From Primulina eburnea (taxonomy: Eukaryota > Streptophyta > Magnoliopsida > Lamiales > Gesneriaceae), in the NCBI RefSeq assembly GCF_022965805.1, contig NC_133101.1:3782001-3846000 (forward strand): a DNA stretch of 64,000 nt. The letters run 5' to 3'. Position numbers and translations under genes: made by a program. Each line of letters starts with the position of its first letter. The first letter of the stretch is position 1. Of this stretch, positions 46,739 to 59,000 are shown piece after piece. The notes beneath the pieces were generated by a model, which did not search any database, was not told the DNA's origin, and saw nothing but the letters and a program-made list of their open reading frames with translations.

Positions 46739-48166
46739 GTATATAATTTTGCGCGCTTGGGGAGATGAAGGGACAATAATTAATGGCGAGAAAGCTAAAA
46801 GATGGTTTATCAATTATTATGTAATGATGAAGGAATGTGGAAAATCAATAAGTTACTTTTGTGTTATTGCTATTAAATTAAATACTCGTCTTGTTTATAT
46901 ATAATACATAATTAACATATTAATAATTATGTTAATTGCCCCTTATTAGTGCTGATTAAAAGATATAATCGCTCCTTTAAATAACGTTAATGCAAGAGGA
47001 ATGAAGAGGCGGCCGCTAGGAAAGTTTCAAGTGGATTTAAAATAATATTTTAGTAATATATTGTGTAAAATATACAACTAATTACGGTTGATTTTGTTTA
47101 AAGGACTCGGGAAAATAACATAAAATAACATGCAAATAAAATAAAGAAGTGAGTTAAAAATATCTGATTCGACACATTGTTTCCAAATCTCTTAATTATA
47201 GAAATTTTGTACAATTTTCTTTTATTGAAGCTGTATTGATTATACATTATAAATCTCGTACGTTGTTGTAATTGATACTTGAATTCTCCTCACATGTCGT
47301 TTCTGGATAAAGAAAATTTGAGAAATTATTGCTAGAAAATTAAAATATTAATGCAGTTTATTTTTTTTAATCTAACATTTAACATTTAAAGACGAAAAAA
47401 ACTCAAACGAGCCTAAAAAAAATCAAACAGTGTAGGTTATCATACTTTAGCATCATCGTCACTTGTGCAAATATATGAGGTTCATGCTTAATTAACTCAC
47501 ATAAAAGTAAATTATGGATCAATGATGATTAATAGATTTACTCGAGAATATTACGTTGAGGTAAGTTAAACTAAAGAATTAAAGGTAGTTGAAATGTTAT
47601 AGATTATAGAGTAACATTTTTAACTTTTGAGTATACCAAATTTTTGTATAAAATGTATTTCTTTATATTTTTTGTCTCATAAAAATAAGGATATTATCGA
47701 GATCGTCTGTTGTGAAAAAAAATGGGTATGTTTTCATGGACCAAAAGGTCCATACTTTTTCCTCAAAAAATACAGTTTCATGCATAATAATGTAGATATT
47801 TTTTTTATATCTAAATAGTTTATAACATTATAAACATGTTTTAAACTTATTTTCATCGCGTGGGCAAATAAAATTACAGTTTCATACGTCCAAGATTTAT
47901 CATACACTTACATAAAAAAACTATATTTTCATAGAATGTTATAAGAGTTGGCATTAAAACATCATCATTACTACAATGCTAGAACCCATAGAAAGTTGAA
48001 ACTAAGCCAAAATAAAATACCAATACTGCTTCTACGTACTTGGACGTGATACATAATTCCTTAGAAAACCCTAAAACAAGAAAGATTTGCGTGAAAAAAT
48101 TCATGCAAATTACGATATTATTAAACCAAGTGCGTACTACACTACAGCACTCTCATATCTTCTCAA
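46739..48166. other. AT-rich spacer between the EC1-like genes
   Basis: Holds the proximal promoter of EC1-like gene 1 and the 3' region of gene 2. The remainder is AT-rich, with no gene or recognisable repeat. Confidence 0.45.
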
Positions 48167-48592
48167 CTAATAGTCATCTCCACCTTGCACCGCCGGCATA
48201 GGCTGCCCTACCGGGCTCGAAAATGGTGCGAAGCTTGCAGTAGTTGAAGCAGAGGCAAATGCATCGCAGTAGCCTCGCAGGATGTAAGCCTGATCCAGTG
48301 TGATTCCAAGGGTGCTCAGTAAAGCAGGCCAGCACTGATGTGTGATCAAAGTTATGGCTTGGCAACACGGTCTGCTTATATCGATGGATCCGTTGGCGAA
48401 ATACGCGAAGATATCATCGGAACACGACCTGATTTTGTAGAGGGCGTTCAAACAATCCATCGTGTTGCCTGCAACTTCAAGTCCTTCGGGGAAACCAAAA
48501 CTCGGCATCGGATGCAGATGGTTCCTAGCCGATACGCCCTTGTACACCAAACAAGCCATTGTAAGGAAGAGAAATAAGCCCTTGGAAGACAT
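48167..48592 (-). CDS. EC1-like egg cell-secreted prolamin-like protein, second copy
   Basis: Single exon, 141 residues from the ATG at 48592; the frame extends further but only from a TTG codon. The signal peptide is MSSKGLFLFLTMACLVYKGV. The mature part has the six EC1 cysteines: MDCLNALYK, RSCSDDI, SRPCCQAI, HQCWPALL and ILRGYC. QCWPALLSTLGITLDQAYIL is closer to classical EC1 sequences than the neighbouring copy. The C-terminus ends in a Ser/Ala/Pro-rich tail. The two genes are clearly diverged, so the duplication is not recent. Expression in the egg cell is inferred from the family only. Confidence 0.92.
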   Translation of the reverse strand: MSSKGLFLFLTMACLVYKGVSARNHLHPMPSFGFPEGLEVAGNTMDCLNALYKIRSCSDDIFAYFANGSIDISRPCCQAITLITHQCWPALLSTLGITLDQAYILRGYCDAFASASTTASFAPFSSPVGQPMPAVQGGDDY

Positions 48593-48706
48593 ATCGTGTA
48601 TGCTGAAGATCTTATTATACGTAGTATTCAATATTATTTCATTAATTGATAGGAAATTTATCAATTTATGATTTTGAGATGTGAAAATGAGTTGAGGGGA
48701 AGCGTG

Positions 48707-48714
48707 TATTTATA
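48707..48714 (-). promoter_or_regulatory. TATA box of EC1-like gene 2
   Basis: CTATAAATAC on the minus strand contains TATAAATA, about 115 bp upstream of the chosen ATG. This supports the shorter protein start with a leader of about 85 nt. Confidence 0.55.
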
Positions 48715-48833
48715 GAGGGCAATGAGGTAGAAGAAAGGACAAGGGAATGGAGATTTAATGGCATGAATTTAATTTGAATATTATTTCAGAATTCAAGATG
48801 CATGTCAAAAGTGAAATGGTTCATATTCCATAA

Positions 48834-48836
<3 letters not shown>

Positions 48837-48906
<70 letters not shown>
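48837..48906. repeat. (TA)n microsatellite, about 70 bp
   Basis: An almost pure run of TA dinucleotides upstream of EC1-like gene 2. Runs like this form cruciforms and are prone to length error in assemblies. Confidence 0.92.
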
Positions 48907-48913
<7 letters not shown>

Positions 48914-50205
48914 TAAACACGCAAGTTAACTAATGGGTTTTTTTGCATTCACTCTCCCTATCACTTGCATATTATAATTTTTGTAATTGTAATTCATAAA
49001 ATATGTAAATGTCCACTATAATAAATATAGGGAAATTGAATGAAAAAATTGAGTTAATTATTAATCCACCAATCTCGAAATAAAGGATTGGGCAGACGTC
49101 TATCAAAAGTTGTTCTCTATTCGGTTTGGTTTTATACAATTTTGTTTAGATTTTTTATTTTCGATTTTAAAAATATAAAATCTAATATTCAAACCGTTTT
49201 ACATTGGTTCGATGCAGTTTTCTACTAAAACAGTTCGGTTTATCTAGTTTGGAGAAATATTAATAATTAGTAATTAAAATATAACATTTTATACTTTTAG
49301 TTAATTTTTTTTTATAAAAACCTTTAAATATAAAGTCTAAATGAATTAAAAAGATAATCATCAACTAATTTCTTTTTAAAAAAATTATTTCACAATCTAA
49401 ATAAAATTATCGATCTAATTAAACTTCGATTTCATCATTTTTATCCAAAATAAAAAATTCGTTTTTTAGTTCGGTTCCTATTCCTATTTATTTTTTGTTT
49501 GGATTTCCATTTTTTCAATTTAAACAAAAGTTTGAACACCCCGGTACGTTCCTCTACAAAACGTGGGATCGTTGACAAGAAATAGCTAGCTAGCTAGGGA
49601 ATGGGAATGCCAATGGAAATCGACACAAATAACAGAACATCACACATGATGACTCAAGATTGAGGCATTAATTTCTTGAATTTCCATGCAAAACATATTA
49701 TATTATTTTGGAAAGTTTCGCTTTTGAATGTATATTAATTAATGGGGATGAATGTTCGGAAAACCAAGAATTTGCATATTTTTTTGTATGAAGAGAGCAA
49801 TGGGCTGGGATTGTAATAGTCAAAAGTTAATTAATTCCATCGAATCAGAAGCTACTCTCCAAGTTCCAAAATTTTCTGATATAGGAAGGAATAATTTATA
49901 GTTAAAGGTTATCATCGATTTTATATACTAAAACAATTGATTTCTTTTGATCATCTACAAAATACTCAGGTATATTGAAGGTAAACTTCATCCTAGAAAA
50001 GATTTAGTTGGAAAAAGTCTTTAAGTGTCCTCCTACATCACACATGGAGCCTTGATCAAACTATCGAGCATGTCCCAAAGACAGTCCTCCCCAAAGAATT
50101 GATTAGTTGGTCGACTCCACGATCGGCTACAAATTATTATATCAATGGTATCGTCGCGCCCCTTTGGTTTTAAAAACTGTAGAGACAATTGCTACTATTT
50201 CTATT
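48907..50205. other. AT-rich intergenic region
   Basis: Around 49107-49545 there is a decayed repeat with scattered TTCGGTTTGG / TTCGGTTC motifs and an end AAAAGTTTGAACACCCC. This is a pattern common in plant DNA transposon remnants, but no termini could be fixed. The rest shows nothing recognisable. Confidence 0.4.
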
Positions 50206-50213
50206 GCTATATA

Positions 50214-51255
50214 CAGGGACGGATCCAGGAATAAAAGTTGGGGGGACTTGAACTCAATATTATAAGTTATATATTATTAAAAAAAATTACATTAGATGAA
50301 TTAACATCATTCAAGAAAAGAAAACAATAGAAACAATATGCCTTATTTGTTGAAGGCGAATACTCCAACCAATAAAATTTCTGAAACTATTTTTTCTGAA
50401 AACGACGATTCTCTGGCTTCCAAATTTTGTACCTGGATACTCCAACATATCTGGTTGATAAGGCCCCATATTTAGATATGAACGTCTTATCTCATCTCGT
50501 ACATTAACATGATATTCACATATCTGTTTTCTTTTTCCCGGATCTCGTTCAATAAAAGTAGACGAAGACTGATGACCGTCTCTAGGAGAGGAACATGAAG
50601 AAATTTGGATATTGGGAAATAGAAGACTTTCACTTGATTGATGTTGCATTGTAAGGATCGTAGGAATTGAAGTATCTTCACTAGCTTGACGATCTCTCTT
50701 CTTAAAGAAAGAGGATATCAATGTTTTTCCTTTCTTTGCAGCAGATTGATGTTCCATTTTGAAATAGTTCAAGTTATAATCTTAAACAAGAATAAAATAA
50801 TTATTAAACAAATAAACAAGTAATAGTCAATCAACAACTCAACAACAAACAATCAAGAAACCACAAATCACGCACAGAGAAGCTATAAAAAACAAAATAA
50901 AAAATGTATAGTCGATTCTTACCTGGATTGTTGTCTTGCCAATGAGCAATTCGATTTCTTCGGAAGTCCGCAATTCTATTCTGTCGCTAAAGGGCTTGGG
51001 ACTTGGGAGAGAAATTTTGTAGAATTGAGGTGGGGTGGATCAGAGGATATGGGTTGAATTTGGTCTCATCCTTGTAAATAGACGGGACTTGATTGGACTA
51101 AGACATTGATGTACGACGGTTTTTGAAACAACCGTCGCTATTAGCAACGGTTTTTCAAAAACAATCGCTAATAGCGACGGTTTGAATTAAAACCGTCGCA
51201 AATATTAGCGACGGTTTCTTAAAAACCGTCGCTCCCTTGAATAAATCCGTCACTG
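50214..51255 (-). mobile_element. Internally deleted hAT transposon
   Basis: Termini are CAGGGACGGATCCAGGAA and, inverted, CAGTGACGGATTTATTCAA. They are flanked by perfect 8-bp duplications GCTATATA at 50206-50213 and 51256-51263, diagnostic of hAT elements. Inside is a decayed minus-strand coding remnant of the ZMYM1/TTF-type transposase N-terminus (50311-50757). Close to the other end lies a block of GCGACGG/CCGTCGC palindromes (51110-51235). The DDE catalytic part and the dimerisation domain are missing, so it is non-autonomous. Confidence 0.88.
50311..50757 (-). pseudogene. hAT transposase N-terminus (TTF-type zinc finger region), broken
   Basis: An open frame of 148 codons starts MEHQSAAKKGKTLISSFFKK and contains FIERDPGKRKQICEYHVNVR, then DEIRRSYLNMGPYQPDMLEY and PGTKFGSQ. 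This is the typical start of plant ZMYM1-like hAT proteins (IxRDPGxR ... Y-x-GP-x-QP). After FGSQ the expected NRRFQKxWF continues only in another frame (ENRRFQKK then stop). This indicates a frame break followed by deletion of the rest. Confidence 0.8.
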
Positions 51256-51263
51256 GCTATATA

Positions 51264-51991
51264 ATTAATTATAGGAAGTATTAAACTGCCACACAATTTC
51301 GAATTGGTGTATCCTATGTAAGAGAAAGTTCTTGGATATTATTCTTATGAATGAAAAATATATTATATTTATCTTGACTTAGTCTTAGTCTTGATCTTGC
51401 ATTGAAAATCCACAAAAACTGACTTTTTTTTATTACACACGAGGGGAGGGGAAATCGAACTAGGGATGCCAACTAATGTGGAAGGGATGAGACCAAATGG
51501 GCTACAAACTCGGTCTCGCAAAAACTGGCTTGAGAAATAATCATATTAATATATACGTCATGTCCAAAATTCAATGAAATTCAAGCCCACTGACACTAAT
51601 CTTCAAGAACATTTCCAACTTATATTTAATTTTATTTGTTCTCTTTCAATTGGAAAATCATTAATTATTATATGCTTACGAATAATTTTTTTCATCAATT
51701 TCATCGCGCGTTTTGAAAATACAAACTCAATGATTGATGATTGATTGTAAGTATACAATAAATTAAATTTAAAGGGTAAATGAAAATTCCAAAAATAATC
51801 ATGTAAATTGACCTACCTAGATAGAATTTTAGCTTCATCTAATTAGCAATATAACATGTTGCCTCTATTTTTTTCTCCTCTCGCTTTTAGTCTTTTTTTT
51901 TTTGTCGAAGTGCTGCTTGAGTGTCGAAAATTGCTATCATTCTCCGAATATTACTGACATAATATCGAATATTGCTACTTTTTGTCGCTGG
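51264..51991. other. AT-rich spacer
   Basis: A stretch near 51430-51520 (GGAAATCGAACTAGGGATGC ... GGGCTACAAACTCGG) faintly resembles a tRNA-derived B box on the minus strand, but no SINE structure can be shown. Otherwise nothing is recognised. Confidence 0.35.
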
Positions 51992-51994
51992 TTA

Positions 51995-52541
51995 GAGCAT
52001 CTGCACTGGTGTTAAAAGGGGTGTTATAACACCCCTTTAACACCCTCTCTCCAATGTGAGTGGGCGTTATAACGCCCACTCACATGAGAGAGAGTGTGGG
52101 GCGTTCATATGTATGAACGCCCCTGTGTCAGTTTTTTTTTAAAAAAAATTCGCTAATTAGCGACGGATTTATTAAATCCGTCGCGGCACGCGGACCCCAT
52201 ACACGTGATGAATTTTTCTTATTTAATGTATTGGTTTAAATTTCAAATTTGTATGTTTTAAAAAAAAATTCGGAAATTAAAAAATACTGTTAAATTAAAA
52301 ATATATTATTATTAATATAAAATAATAATAATTCAAATTTCTTAAAAAATTTGAAAGTGAATATATTTAATTTAAATTAATAGTAAGATAAATGAGTGGA
52401 CAGCAGAACCTACAAATAATGAGTGTGAATGTTAAAATGAATGTGGGAGAATAGATGTGTTATTGTAATGTGTGTGACATGTGGACCCTACTATTTTTGA
52501 TGAGGTGGTGGGTGTTATAACACCCACCAATGCGGATGCCC
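51995..52541. mobile_element. Harbinger/Tourist-type MITE
   Basis: The 547-bp element has termini GAGCATCTGCACTGGTG and, inverted, GGGCATCCGCATTGGTG, flanked by TTA on both sides (51992-51994, 52542-52544). TTA duplications define PIF/Harbinger insertions. Subterminal palindromes GGTGTTATAACACC occur at both ends. A single GCGACGG...CCGTCGC hairpin lies at about 52158-52184. No transposase is encoded. Confidence 0.88.
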
Positions 52542-52814
52542 TTATAACATTTATTGGACTAAATATTTTTTTTAATAATATAGTGTAAATAAGATGACCA
52601 TTAAATTATGAATATTATATTTCCTAGGATCTGAGATTTTTATTCTTAATTATATATATTTCTTATCGAAATTTAGAAAGATATATAATGTCAGGCCCAA
52701 AATATTAAACTAAATGTTGGCCGAGTCAACAACGACTTCAGAAAGAAGACATCAGCTAAGCTTCGACTCCAAAAACATTATTTAATTTACGGTCAAGCAT
52801 TGTCACAACTAATT

Positions 52815-52975
52815 TATACACATGTCAATTTTGTGAGATAGAACTGCAACACGATTCGATTCATTAAAAAATATTATTTTTATGCTAAAAATATTCACTT
52901 TAGTATGAATCAGTTTGACCCGTCTCACGGAAATAGATATATTGAAAGATCGTATCACAAGAGACATCCTCTTTA
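52815..52975 (+). mobile_element. Decayed GTCTCAC MITE
   Basis: Retains TTTTGTGAGATAGA, TTTTTATGCTAAAAATATTC, AGTTTGACCCGTCTCACGGA and ATCACAAGAGACATCCTC in the family order. The left terminus is lost. Confidence 0.55.
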
Positions 52976-54251
52976 ATATATTAAAAGGTAAAATTTCGAA
53001 ATTATTTTTTGTATAGGAGGAAATTGCATGCATTGCTCTGTTGCTTGTATACTATACATGTATGTATAGACGACATTTAAAAAAAATGTCATGTAAGTTG
53101 CCTGTGTAATATTTTTGTTCTTTAATCGTCAATTTTTGATCTTATTTTGAGTTGTGACAAGTATAAATAATTTTTTTTGGTCCACTAATTTTTTGAATTT
53201 GGTCCAATAAGGTTTTCAAGGTTTTGTTTTGATACACGAACTTTTTTTTTCAGCTATTCTAATTCAGTTGTTGATATGACATCTAACGCGTAATATTTCA
53301 ATTCAAAGCTAGTATTTTTTCGATGTCATGTCAACATTGTCCTATATCACATCAATAATTGGACCAAAATAATGGAAAATTAAATATAATGTACAAAATT
53401 AAGCTTTGAAAACTTAGTAGACAAAAACTCGAAATTTAACAAGTTAATGAATAAAATAACTATTTTACCATTCTACACATTCAATCAAATTTTGGTCGAA
53501 AATCGATAATGTTCAATGACATATTAACACTGAGCCAAATGTTTATTTATTTTATTTAATAAAAACTCTCTACTATTATTATATTATTGACATAATAAAT
53601 TATGAAGACATTTGAAAAGTTAATAGGAACCATAGCAAATTGTTATTATTCTATAACGATTATATTGAAATTGGTGAAATGGTAGGTACGAAGATTCATC
53701 TATTTCATTGACGACAAAAAAGGTGTTGGTACATACTCCATATATTTAAAAATTGATTTTATGTTTAAATAACGAAAATTGCATACAATATTAGTGTGAA
53801 ATCTCGAGATTTTTGAAAATCTTTCATAAAAAATGATCTATCAACTTTAGTATTTTCGAATTTTGAGCACATACACCCTTGAAAACACGTAGAGATAAAG
53901 GTATGTTCAAAATTTTGAAAAATGAGAGTTAATTTTTTTTTTATCTGAGGTTTCTAACAACATCGGATTTCACATGTATCATGTTTGCAATTAACCGGTA
54001 ACATGTTATTTATATCCAATATTTAGAATTTTAAAACAAATAAGTTGACTCTGTCGTCAACCTCCAAACATCACCATTTTGTAAACCTTTAATTTCCAAA
54101 ATTAATTAGTCTCTTTGTTCAAAAAATAAATAAATAAAAATAATCATAAGATTTGACGAGGCTCTGAACACATAAATGCACACAGAAACACGCACTCAGA
54201 GGTGCAACTCTCTCTCTCTCAAATTTCCTGTAATCTGTTCATATAATTTCA
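52976..54251. other. AT-rich upstream region of the 54.25-kb gene
   Basis: No genes or defined repeats. A CT-rich leader (ACTCTCTCTCTCTC at about 54205-54220), typical of plant 5' UTRs, precedes the ATG at 54252. Confidence 0.45.
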
Positions 54252-54578
54252 ATGGCTCAACATGATTCGCCATCATCATCTTCAACAGAAGCTTACCCCA
54301 AAGACGAGAGTCGAAATGGATTGCCGGAGTCGAAGATGTCGCCGACTGTTTCAAGGCAGCTCATAATGATCTTCGGAGACTATGAAGATGATAATGACAA
54401 TACTAGAAATACTGATCGGTTCTCCCGGACCTCCATGAAAAGGAATAAAAAAGGAGCATCTGCTGCTGCCGATCTTGGGAATGGTTTCGTCGATATATTC
54501 GGAGAGATCAAGATCATCAAGAAAAGAAGGTATAGAACTATTCAGAGTCTCTACATGGTTACAAAGCCAGTAGACTGA
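54252..54578 (+). CDS. Hypothetical small protein, 108 residues
   Basis: Single open frame starting MAQHDSPSSSSTEAYPKDES and ending LYMVTKPVD. It is hydrophilic: a Ser-rich N-terminus, an acidic centre (FGDYEDDNDNTRNTDRF), a basic stretch (SMKRNKKG) and a conserved-looking C-terminal block DIFGEIKIIKKRRYRTIQSL. There is no signal peptide or membrane segment. The CT-rich leader before the ATG and the absence of frame decay suggest a real gene. I do not recognise the family and assign no function. Confidence 0.55.
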   Translation: MAQHDSPSSSSTEAYPKDESRNGLPESKMSPTVSRQLIMIFGDYEDDNDNTRNTDRFSRTSMKRNKKGASAAADLGNGFVDIFGEIKIIKKRRYRTIQSLYMVTKPVD

Positions 54579-54831
54579 ATTCTATGGAATATATTATCTG
54601 TAATATGTCAGATCATTGCCATGATCAGAGACTCAATGCTGGAAATTGGATATATATATGTTTTAAGGGAATACTGATGCAAATGTTTTGCTATATATAT
54701 ACTTGAAGTTCCTTCTTTTACGGTAATGGCCGGATGTTTCAGGCGCATGTATTCTCAGAGACCATAACCGATATGTCTGGCAGAAAAGTTTAGAATGGTG
54801 AAACTTATATGTTACTACCTAATATTGGTAA

Positions 54832-55010
54832 AGCAAAAACTTGTGCGGTCTCACGAGTCGTATATTGTGAGACGGATCTTTTATTTGAGTCATCAATGAA
54901 AGTATAGTACTTTTTATGCTAAGAATATTACTTTTTATTTGTGAATATCGGTAGGATTGACTCGTCTCACAGATAAAAATTCGTGAGATCGACTCACAAA
55001 ATAATTACTC
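54832..55010 (+). mobile_element. GTCTCAC MITE, complete copy
   Basis: A 179-bp copy starting AGCAAAAACTTGTGCGGTC and ending AAAATAATTACTC. It is flanked by imperfect 9-bp repeats TATTGGTAA (54823-54831) and TATTGATAC (55011-55019). It shares CGAGTCGTATATTGTGAGAC, TTTTATGCTAAGAATATTAC and GACTCGTCTCACAGATAAAA with the family. It lies about 250 bp downstream of the 54.25-kb gene. Confidence 0.8.
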
Positions 55011-55019
55011 TATTGATAC

Positions 55020-56004
55020 GTGCTACAATATAAATTTACATATTTTAATCAGTATTTTTATTTTTAAAAATATATATTTATCTTATATATAAAAGCTTGA
55101 GGTTTTCTGTGGTTCAATCTTATGAGACAAATTGAAATTCACAAAAATGTCTTTATCAGCTTAAAATTTTTAGATGATATTTTATTTTATTTTATAAAAA
55201 AATCATAGAAACCTATTTTAGTAAATATATAATTTCCTCATAACTATCATATTTTATCTGTTTTTCATGCTAAAAAAATTCTCATATTGTTTGTACAAGT
55301 TTTAAATATATTTAATATATCATTATTTTTCTTAAAAAACAACATGGAAAAAGAATCACAAATATTTTAAATTATTTTTTTATTATGTAATTTGCTCGTT
55401 TTTATTTTTGGTATTGTTGTTGGTCACCAAATTTGTAAATTTTTTTTTTTTTCAATTTTGGTCTTTTTTATGTCGATCTAATTATCACTCGGAAAATGGA
55501 AATATATATGATCTGAGCTCACAATTGTCTCCGTATCCATATATTTATATTTGTGTAAATATCCAATTTCAAATACACTGATACATTTAATAATTTCAAA
55601 TCTGATTAAGGGAATTGACTCTGTTGTAGCGTCGATAATACGATATTCCCTCCTTATAGCACACGTCAATTTAAACAAGTCATAAAAATTACGCATAAAA
55701 CTATTAATTATTTGAACATTTTTTAAAAGAAAATTACGCATAAAACACAAGATAATAAGATTAGAATTAGAAACAAAAAAAAAGGCCAGAAATGAAATAC
55801 GATCTTAATAAAATACAATGCCGTCAACGCAAATCTTGTCCAACATGAAGAGTTGGTGCAAACTATATTCCTACCTCCCCTTTATGCTTTAAACCGTCAC
55901 GTTGTTTTCCGGCATGCAATTGTTGTCTTCATACGTCCAACTCCAAAATCTTTTGAGGCCACCCATGGCAAAATAAGAAACTGAATATCACTGAGATTGA
56001 ACCT
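55020..56004. other. AT-rich intergenic region and 3' UTR of the LIKE COV gene
   Basis: The last 250-300 bp are probably the 3' UTR of the minus-strand gene. The rest is AT-rich with T runs and no recognisable gene. Confidence 0.45.
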
Positions 56005-59000
56005 CTATATTCCTAGCCTGTTGAGCGGGATTCTTCCACCCACTCGAGCAACACTTTCCATGGGAGATATTGTTTGGGGCATTGTCATACCACCAGAGAC
56101 GATTATTTCTGCATTTCCACTCAAATTTCATTAAAATAGAAATAAAACTCGATACTCACAACAGGCATACAGTCAACGGCAATAAATAACTAAAAGTCAG
56201 GTAGTATATATGTAAGCAAAGGCATGAATCCAAATGGTGGTATTAAAGAATTCTATCCAACCCGTTCGGCCACTAAATTCTAATAGGAGCCAACGAACTT
56301 GTTATGCGTGGGGCTAATAAGAAATGCAACTTCGCCATTGTGTCCTTTTCCCACTTTCAAAGAACTTCTATTGATATTGTAAGTGTTCCAACACTAAGTA
56401 TAGGAAAGGGAGAAAGTAAAAAGGGCTTTACAATTAATGTTCGTTCTTTGTCTTGATGACATATAAAAGTTTAGGAATATCCCAGGTTTGACGAGATGAT
56501 ATAAAATTCTCATGTTACATGAAAACTATGAACTTGGTCGTATCCCGTGAAGAAATTAGGCCTTAGTCCGACATTGGAGTAAATTTTCCAACTTACAAAT
56601 GTTCAGTTTATCACAAGTTCATGAAATCAAGTACACTTGTAACATAACTGCTCACTATCTCTAGCTTAAAATGATAGTACTCTAACAAGGAAATATTTAT
56701 CTAAATTCATCCTAGTTAATGAAACCTGCATCAGTGCCAGCATTACTTGTTGATTACATGCACCTACGACACCTAGTACTCGTATTCATCTGATCTTACA
56801 ATTGACATGACCTTAGTAGTGGCAATAGCAAGTTTGGTATTCTATAGCAGGATCAAGATTTCAACACATGGTCCTAATATGTGCAATGACAAAAATTCGT
56901 CACAGGTAAATCATATTATTTCAAGGGTAAATAAAGAATGTTCCACAAATAGAATAGTATACCTATCCCTTCACGGATAGACAGATTGGGCCTTATTATA
57001 TCCTTGGAATTAACCAAGAATATATCACCAATATACAAGTGGTTTGTAGGTACAAAAACACTATATAGCTGTTCATCGCCCTCGTCTCTCTGCAAAGTAA
57101 GGGAAAAGAAGACAATTAAGTACGAAAATAATAAAATAATGCACAAGAATGTGAGACAAGAATGTTTGATTTATCACACCAAATTCGTGGAGACAGACAT
57201 CCATCGCATGGGCTAGAGACTCTTTTAACACAATTCCTTTGTGTTCATTTTGTTTATTGGCAGGGCTTACATTAGAAGATGTAACCTAAATCTAACTCAA
57301 TCATGAATCAAGCATCTTACAACTCAAATGCAGAGCGTCGAGGACAGAAGAACTAAGAGGTGGAGGATTAACAAGCAAAACAGTAATTTTTGGATTAAGG
57401 AAAAAATACAAGCAGAAAGTTCTATACAAACATAGGTCATTATTAACCATATGTTCACCTGAAGGAGAACCGACGAAGTGATAAAGCCAAATGCATATTC
57501 ACCCACACGTGGGTGACGTATAATTGCAACTTCCTTAAATGCAGTAGTATTTTGGTCTGCGACGAAAATAAAGCAAAATAATCAAGAAGTAGACCCTGAT
57601 GTAAAAAAAAACACATCGAAGGAAAAAAACATCTCAGGAGGAGGATAAATAGGATAAATTTATTACGTTAAGCCATTTACATGTGCCAAAATTCAATTAC
57701 CATTTTTACAACTGCCAACATTGCTGTTGAGGAACATTAGTTGTTTCGTGGATGTTGCACGTATGAATAGGACCGAATGGTGGGAAGAGGTTTTTATATC
57801 TTATAGTTCTAATCCTATACAAATGGAATGTAATTTTAAGGTGGATACCCAGGCTTTAGACAAAAGTTTTGGAAAATGTACGACAATCTGCATCTCAAAC
57901 AAGAACTTAGAAAGGTGGTCTAGTTATCATCTTGAAGCTTCTATGCAAGTTGCAACCTTCTATTGGTTACATGTAGTTTTCATGAAAAATCTAAAATAGA
58001 TAGCAAATATTTTATGCCCAAAATAAAGATAGTTCTAGTCAGTCACGCCATTTAAAACTTTAAGGAAGCCAAAACTAATTGGATGCATTTAGGAACAAAA
58101 TTCTATGTCTATTTCGCTGATAAACTTCAAAGCACTATATAATATAAAGGATTTTATTATCCACAAGGACCACAACCATTATAGACAGGTAATTCATAAA
58201 AAATGATTAGCTTAGTCTACGTGAGTAAAAAAAAGAACTAGAAAGTTCAAATAGTACAAAGGATGGCCAACATTTCTCATCCATGGCACACATATCATTT
58301 CATTACAAAACTTTTTCCCACCACAGAAAGAGGGAGGGGCAGTGGAAGATGCCAAAATAAATATAAAGGTATTTAGGAAGACATGCTAGGGTTTTAAAAA
58401 GCAAAAAAAAAATCACGTTTGCCGTCACATATAAAAGAATTGCATTATAACTTCACAAAACTATTAGATTTCTACAAAGCAAACATGTCTATTCTTTACC
58501 TGGCGAAATTGCAGCACTAACTTGCTTGGAGGCTGAGTAAATATGTTTCACAAACGGCATTCTCTTAATAAACCATTCACCAATCCAGAAAACTGTAGAA
58601 CCCAACCATGATGAAACAAATACACCAACGAGGAATACGAAAATTAATGATGTTACGAATCCAAGTCCTGCAACCAAAAAAATCGATTCAAAAAGCATAT
58701 CCAAGTACTTCGACAAGAAATACAAGCATAAAAATGCAAGGATTTTAACAATAACAGGTGCTAAAATATTAGATAACCTTTTAAAAACTGAATCGAGGAA
58801 TAAGCCACAGAAATTCAATGAGTCCCATGAAAAAGAAGTGCTATAATGTCATAGCTATTAGAAAGAATGCCATCTTGAGAAAATTGACAGGAAAAAGAAA
58901 GATGATATTACTTTAAGAAAAGAGGACCCAGTGCATACATATCCAAAACAACCACCTTAACTATAACCAAAAAAATTAACTGATTTGATTTATGTTTTCC

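Noticed and set aside
51430..51520. tRNA-like B-box stretch
   Set aside because: No A box, cloverleaf or SINE tail could be found; the similarity is too weak to call.
57721..57999. 92-codon plus-strand frame
   Set aside because: It lies in intron 4 of the LIKE COV gene on the opposite strand, with no family resemblance.
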